Source: Candidatus Paceibacterota bacterium | GTDB taxonomy: Bacteria; Verrucomicrobiota; Verrucomicrobiia; Limisphaerales; UBA8199 | Assembly: GCA_035452965.1 (NCBI GenBank) | Contig: DAOTCE010000007.1 | Span: 62,001 to 126,000, forward strand | Direction: 5' to 3' | DNA: 64,000 nucleotides | Part shown: in pieces, positions 60,561-64,000 of the stretch | Numbering within the stretch: position 1 is the stretch's first letter | Layout of the letters: each line of letters opens with the position of its first letter | Position numbers and translations under genes: made by a program | The notes under the pieces: model-generated | What the model was told of the DNA's origin: nothing | Database searches by the model: none | What the model saw: the letters and a program-made list of their open reading frames with translations, nothing else

Positions 60561-62048
60561 TCACGGCCGACTGCAGCCTTTGGTCCGTAGCCGCTCCCAC
60601 AGCACGGCAAGCTCCTTGACCTTCTCGGGATACTTACGCGCGAGGTCATTGGTTTCGCCGAGATCCTCGGCCAGATTGTAAAGCTCCGCGGATGAATTGA
60701 CCTTGCCACCTTTCGTAGGCTGCCTCGCATCTGCTCGTATTATTAGCTTCCATTGACCCTGGCGCACTCCCATGCGGCGGCTGTGCTCGATCAGGTTGTC
60801 GCGCACTGGCTTGTCCTGCTTCTGCCCAAGCAGCACCGGGAGCATATCAAAGCTGTCCGGACCGGCCTCGCCGGACAGCGGTTGTCCAGTCAGGGCAGCG
60901 CACGTGGCCAGAACATCAACCAGGCAGACTAGTTCGTCGGAGGTGCCTGGCTTAACCTTGCCCGGCCAGCGCACGACAAGCGGCACGCGCGTGCCGCCTT
61001 CGTAGGGGGTGCCCTTGGTGCCGCGCAATGCGCCATTGAAGGCATGGCCGTTATTGGACCTCACGTCCCCGTCCCGCTCAGGCAAATCGCCGTGATCCAG
61101 TATGCCGCCGTTGTCGCTCGTGACGAACACCACCGTGTTGTTCGCCAGCTTGTGCCGATCCAGTGTCTTTAGCACTTCTCCCACGCAAGCATCGAACTGC
61201 TGGATCACATCTCCTCTCACCCCCGCCTGGCTCGACCCGCGAAATCGCGCTGCGGGCATCCGCGGCACATGGATATCGTGGGTAGCCAAATACAGGAAGA
61301 ACGGTACAGTCTTGTTTCGCTCGATAAACGCGACCGCCCGGGCCGTGAGCGTATCCGCAATCTCCTCATCCTTCCAGAGTGCGGCCGTACCGCCCGTCAT
61401 CGCTCCGATACGGCCAATCCCCGCCACCGGATTTGAGTGGCCAGGAACGCAGTTCTTGTAGTCCACGGCAATCGGGTCTTTAGGGTCGTAACCATGGATA
61501 CGATGATTCTCCACGAAAACGCACGGAGTGCGGTCGCCAGTCGCCGGGATGATGAAGCACTCATCGAATCCAACCTCCAGCGGCCCGGGTTTGATGTCCA
61601 TGTTCCAATCCGGCGCGGTGTCCCCCAAGCCCAGGTGCCACTTTCCGACCGCAGCGGTTCGGTAGCCCGCGGCCTTCAACAACGCTGGGAGAGTCAACGT
61701 GCCGGGCTTGATGCTGAGAGCCGCATTGCCTGGAAGGATGTGGTCGCCGGCCGGATTGCGCCAGGCATACTGGCCGGTCAGCAACGCGTAGCGTGACGGC
61801 GTGCAAACCGCCGAAGCCGAGTGCGCATCCGTGAACCGCAATCCTTGAGCTGCCAGCCTGTCAATGTTCGGGGTCCTCACCTTCAACGCACCGTAACAAC
61901 CGAGGTCCCCGTAGCCAACGTCGTCCGCCAGAATGAACACGACATTCGGCTTCGCGGACGCATACGGCGCGGCCTCACCAGCGGACCCCAACAGTGCGGC
62001 GACTCCCAAAGCCGCAACGGTCACAATTGGCAATACGAGCCTAAGCAT
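60561..62048 (-). CDS. secreted arylsulfatase-type sulfatase
   Basis: 495 residues. Signal peptide LVLPIVTVAALGVAALLGSAGEA, then NVVFILADDVGYGDLGCYG (metal-binding Asp pair), NIDRLAAQGLRFTDAHSASAVCTPSRYALLTGQ with the formylglycine site C82-T-P-S-R, VGKWHLGLGD, HDIHVP and VVFVTSDNGG. All key residues of a type I formylglycine sulfatase are present, so it needs a maturation enzyme from elsewhere. It probably removes sulfate from a polysaccharide or small sulfate ester outside the cytoplasm. Verrucomicrobia carry many such enzymes. Upstream on the same strand, after 61 bp, lies the epimerase gene. Confidence 0.93.
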   Translation of the reverse strand: MLRLVLPIVTVAALGVAALLGSAGEAAPYASAKPNVVFILADDVGYGDLGCYGALKVRTPNIDRLAAQGLRFTDAHSASAVCTPSRYALLTGQYAWRNPAGDHILPGNAALSIKPGTLTLPALLKAAGYRTAAVGKWHLGLGDTAPDWNMDIKPGPLEVGFDECFIIPATGDRTPCVFVENHRIHGYDPKDPIAVDYKNCVPGHSNPVAGIGRIGAMTGGTAALWKDEEIADTLTARAVAFIERNKTVPFFLYLATHDIHVPRMPAARFRGSSQAGVRGDVIQQFDACVGEVLKTLDRHKLANNTVVFVTSDNGGILDHGDLPERDGDVRSNNGHAFNGALRGTKGTPYEGGTRVPLVVRWPGKVKPGTSDELVCLVDVLATCAALTGQPLSGEAGPDSFDMLPVLLGQKQDKPVRDNLIEHSRRMGVRQGQWKLIIRADARQPTKGGKVNSSAELYNLAEDLGETNDLARKYPEKVKELAVLWERLRTKGCSRP

Positions 62049-62109
62049 AGATCATCTCGACGAGGCGAACCTTGACCGTCAAAGGCGTTTGCGCCGACTT
62101 GGCCGAACT

Positions 62110-63147
62110 TTACCTTGCACTCACTCGCAGTCCGTACTTCTCCGGCGCCTTGGCAAACGAGACCATTCCCTTCTCCGCCGTCGCACCTACGAAGGGATCA
62201 TTGGTAATCAGTATATTCCCGTCAATGTCCAGGTAATCGCACAACTCAGCCAAGTGCGCCGCGGCGCTGATAAGTATGCTGCTTTCGATCATGCAGCCCA
62301 GCATCGTCTTGAGCCCGGCCTTGCGAGCCGCTGACAACGCCTCGAAGCCCGCGCTCACGCCCCCTGTCTTCACCAACTTCACATTGACGCCATGGAAGCA
62401 CTCCACGGCCTGCGTCACGTCCTTTGCCTGGTGATATGACTCATCCCCCACGATCGGCAGCGGCGACCGCGCTTTGAGCCAGACCCAATCCTTGATGGGC
62501 GTGGCTGCCGGCATGGGCTGTTCGATAAACTCGATGTGCCCGTCTCCAGCCAGCCACTCAATCATCTCCAACGCCTGCTCCTTGGTCTTCCAGCCCTCAT
62601 TGGCATCCACCCGCACCGTCTTGGTTGGAGCGATGTCGCGCAACGCCTGCACGTTCTCCTTGTCGCCAGCCACCCCCACCTTCATTTTCAATAGCGGATA
62701 AGGCGCTGCCTCCTGCACTTTTCTGCGGATCACGTCCGGCTTATCTATCCCGATGGTGAACGAACTCAGGTGCACGTTCTCCCGGAAACCCAAATCCAGG
62801 TAATCATAAATCGCTTTCTTTTCCCGTTTGGCCGCACCGTCCAGCAGCGCGATGTTCAACGCGCACTTCGCCGACCAGTCATGCGGTGAAAGTGTGTCCA
62901 GGTAGACCATGCTCCCCTCCACATCCTTGAATGAGAGACCCCGTGCGTCCACCTTCTTCAGAAACGCCTCCACGGTCTCGAGCGACTCGCGGTAGCGCGA
63001 AATAGGTGCAGCCTCTCCAAATCCCACCGTGCCGTCAGCGCCTATCAACTCGACCATAACCGTTTGGGCGACGTTCGTGCCACTACCCCGGGCAATAGTC
63101 CAAGTGTGGGCAAGTTCCAAATTCAACCTTTTGTAGTTCAGTTTCAC
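62110..63147 (-). CDS. enolase-superfamily dipeptide epimerase (L-Ala-D/L-Glu type)
   Basis: 345 residues from a GTG at 63147 (VKLNYKRLNLELAHTWTIARG); a TTG at 63159 would add four. The MR/MLE fold has the KxK base motif LLKMKVG, metal ligands in VRVDANEGW, EFIEQPMP and VGDESYH, and the second base Lys in NVKLVKTGG. The late GCMIESSILISAAAHLA and CDYLDIDGN (DxD) are features of the dipeptide epimerase branch, which interconverts L-Ala-D-Glu and L-Ala-L-Glu in murein recycling. Some relatives act on other dipeptides, so the exact substrate is open. Confidence 0.9.
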   Translation of the reverse strand: MKLNYKRLNLELAHTWTIARGSGTNVAQTVMVELIGADGTVGFGEAAPISRYRESLETVEAFLKKVDARGLSFKDVEGSMVYLDTLSPHDWSAKCALNIALLDGAAKREKKAIYDYLDLGFRENVHLSSFTIGIDKPDVIRRKVQEAAPYPLLKMKVGVAGDKENVQALRDIAPTKTVRVDANEGWKTKEQALEMIEWLAGDGHIEFIEQPMPAATPIKDWVWLKARSPLPIVGDESYHQAKDVTQAVECFHGVNVKLVKTGGVSAGFEALSAARKAGLKTMLGCMIESSILISAAAHLAELCDYLDIDGNILITNDPFVGATAEKGMVSFAKAPEKYGLRVSAR

Positions 63148-63255
63148 GGCTGAAACCAAACCCTAAATCCGCTCGGGAAGCAACCTTCATGTTGCGGCCG
63201 GTCGAAACATAATTCCCTTTGCATTTGGGCCCTTTCGGGGCAAGTTGAAGCAACG

Positions 63256-63843
63256 ATGATTCCCGAACAACCGCCTGCCCCGGAAAGCGCGATGCCCGAA
63301 CGGTCCGCTGTCTCTCAATCCAGTCGTCGCGGCCGACGCGGCGGTCGAGGACGCCGAGGACGAGGGCGCTCCCGAGGACTGACTCAGCAATCCTCTGCCG
63401 TTGCGGAAGAGAACGCCGTGTCGAGCCAACCTCTCGCAGAGGAAATTTCGGGAGAAATAGAAGCACCGGAATTACCACTGACCTCGCAGGATAATTCGGA
63501 AGCTGCCGACCAGGAGACCGCCGCTCCCGCTACGGAATTCAGGGATGCACGGCGCGAACAGCGGCCGGCACGGCCTCTAACACCCAAACGTGAGGTTTCC
63601 CGCCCTCCCACCCGTGACTTTCAACCCGCCACCCCCGCAGCGGTTTCACAGGCCATCGAACACGTCAACCAAATCATCGAGACCCTCCGCGGTGCACTCA
63701 GCGATATGGAGGATGTGTTGGAGACCTTGGAACTCGCCGAACGGCAGAAGACCGCCGACGAACAGGAAATTGAAACCCTTCGCCGCGGCCTGCGCCATTT
63801 GCACCGCCCTAGAGAAAGCGGACAATCGCATCCGCGACACTAA
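63256..63843 (+). CDS. hypothetical protein, RG-rich N-terminus and coiled coil
   Basis: 195 residues, no family recognised. Residues ~20-45 are an Arg/Gly block (SSRRGRRGGRGRRGRGRS) of the kind that binds RNA or DNA non-specifically. A Glu/Pro/Thr-rich disordered part follows. Residues ~130-180 form a heptad-like helix (AIEHVNQIIETLRGALSDMEDVLETLELAERQ) that should dimerise. Starts at an ATG about 108 bp from the divergent epimerase gene. Probably a cytoplasmic nucleic-acid-associated protein. Confidence 0.65.
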   Translation: MIPEQPPAPESAMPERSAVSQSSRRGRRGGRGRRGRGRSRGLTQQSSAVAEENAVSSQPLAEEISGEIEAPELPLTSQDNSEAADQETAAPATEFRDARREQRPARPLTPKREVSRPPTRDFQPATPAAVSQAIEHVNQIIETLRGALSDMEDVLETLELAERQKTADEQEIETLRRGLRHLHRPRESGQSHPRH

Positions 63844-63991
63844 TTCTTCTGCGGCCACCGAAAGCGCGCGCCGTCTGTTTGCCAGGATTGTAGTCTACGA
63901 GCGACACGAGTTGGCCTGCCCGGGTGGGAGCCACACCTATGTAATGAGGCTTTCCGCTCCAGTATGGACGAAGGGCACCGCAGACGATCAT
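63809..63991 (-). CDS. possible small protein, 60 residues
   Basis: 60 residues starting 9 bp from the window edge and overlapping the 3' end of the RG-rich gene by 35 bp on the opposite strand. The sequence (HYIGVAPTRAGQLVSLVDY, GGRRRISVADAIVRFL) has an even, protein-like composition and a plausible fold-like alternation, but I know no family. Convergent overlap and short length make it uncertain. Confidence 0.35.
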   Translation of the reverse strand: MIVCGALRPYWSGKPHYIGVAPTRAGQLVSLVDYNPGKQTARAFGGRRRISVADAIVRFL

Positions 63992-64000
63992 CCGGATTGG

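Overview
The window looks like a chromosome segment of a Verrucomicrobiota bacterium, probably of the subdivision 3 / Pedosphaera-Limisphaera type. The evidence is the mix of gene types rather than a marker gene: a PEP-CTERM surface protein, two membrane-TPR proteins of the TMTC/PMT-like kind, large secreted proteins with LamG, PA14 and Ig-like modules ending in a short adhesion-like tail, a formylglycine sulfatase, and high GC (about 60%). No rRNA, tRNA, CRISPR array or transposase gene was found by reading.

Layout. 1-7.4 kb: the end of a LamG protein, two tandem paralogous TMTC-like membrane/TPR genes overlapping by ATGA, and a PEP-CTERM protein. 7.8-9.6 kb: truB and ribF. 10.0-12.6 kb: a secreted C10 (streptopain-type) protease. 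12.8-18.5 kb: a Bat-type operon (MoxR ATPase, DUF58, a membrane protein, two von Willebrand A membrane proteins), every junction but one overlapping, and the last gene fused to a TPR/Gln-rich BatC-like part through a repeat element read in frame. 18.5-24.4 kb (minus strand): prs-rplY-pth-rpsF-ssb-rplI, with mnmA upstream. 24.6-33.6 kb: a 1524-residue M23 peptidase/PA14/Ig protein, a PQQ-type propeller protein, a GAF protein, a possible small secreted protein and a hydantoinase.

34.3-45.1 kb (minus strand) is a signalling island and the most interesting part. In transcription order it holds a FadL-type outer-membrane channel, a DUF2156-type acyltransferase, a PhcB-like SAM methyltransferase, a six-TM histidine kinase (PhcS/LqsS-like), a REC-kinase (PhcR-like), and two further REC-first kinases. 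I read it as a candidate fatty-acid-methyl-ester quorum-sensing module in a phylum where this is not standard.

45.4-64 kb: a GDSL-like secreted protein lacking the usual serine, a TRL-family lipoprotein behind a consensus sigma-70 promoter, secA, a YjbQ-type protein, a quinone oxidoreductase, a secreted alpha/beta hydrolase, an aldo/keto reductase, dnaA translationally coupled to an orphan ABC ATPase, glnB, an SGNH lipoprotein, an ABM-domain protein, a sulfatase, a dipeptide epimerase and an RG-rich hypothetical protein.

Two classes of non-coding structure run across the window. First, a dispersed intergenic element occurs four times (about 9.8, 22.8, 34.0 and 53.9 kb). It has an 18-26 bp palindromic hairpin showing three compensatory base-pair changes, followed 73-86 nt later by a conserved TGTCC...GGACA hairpin. 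Second, 7-bp-period microrepeats sit both between genes and in frame inside membrane-protein loops.
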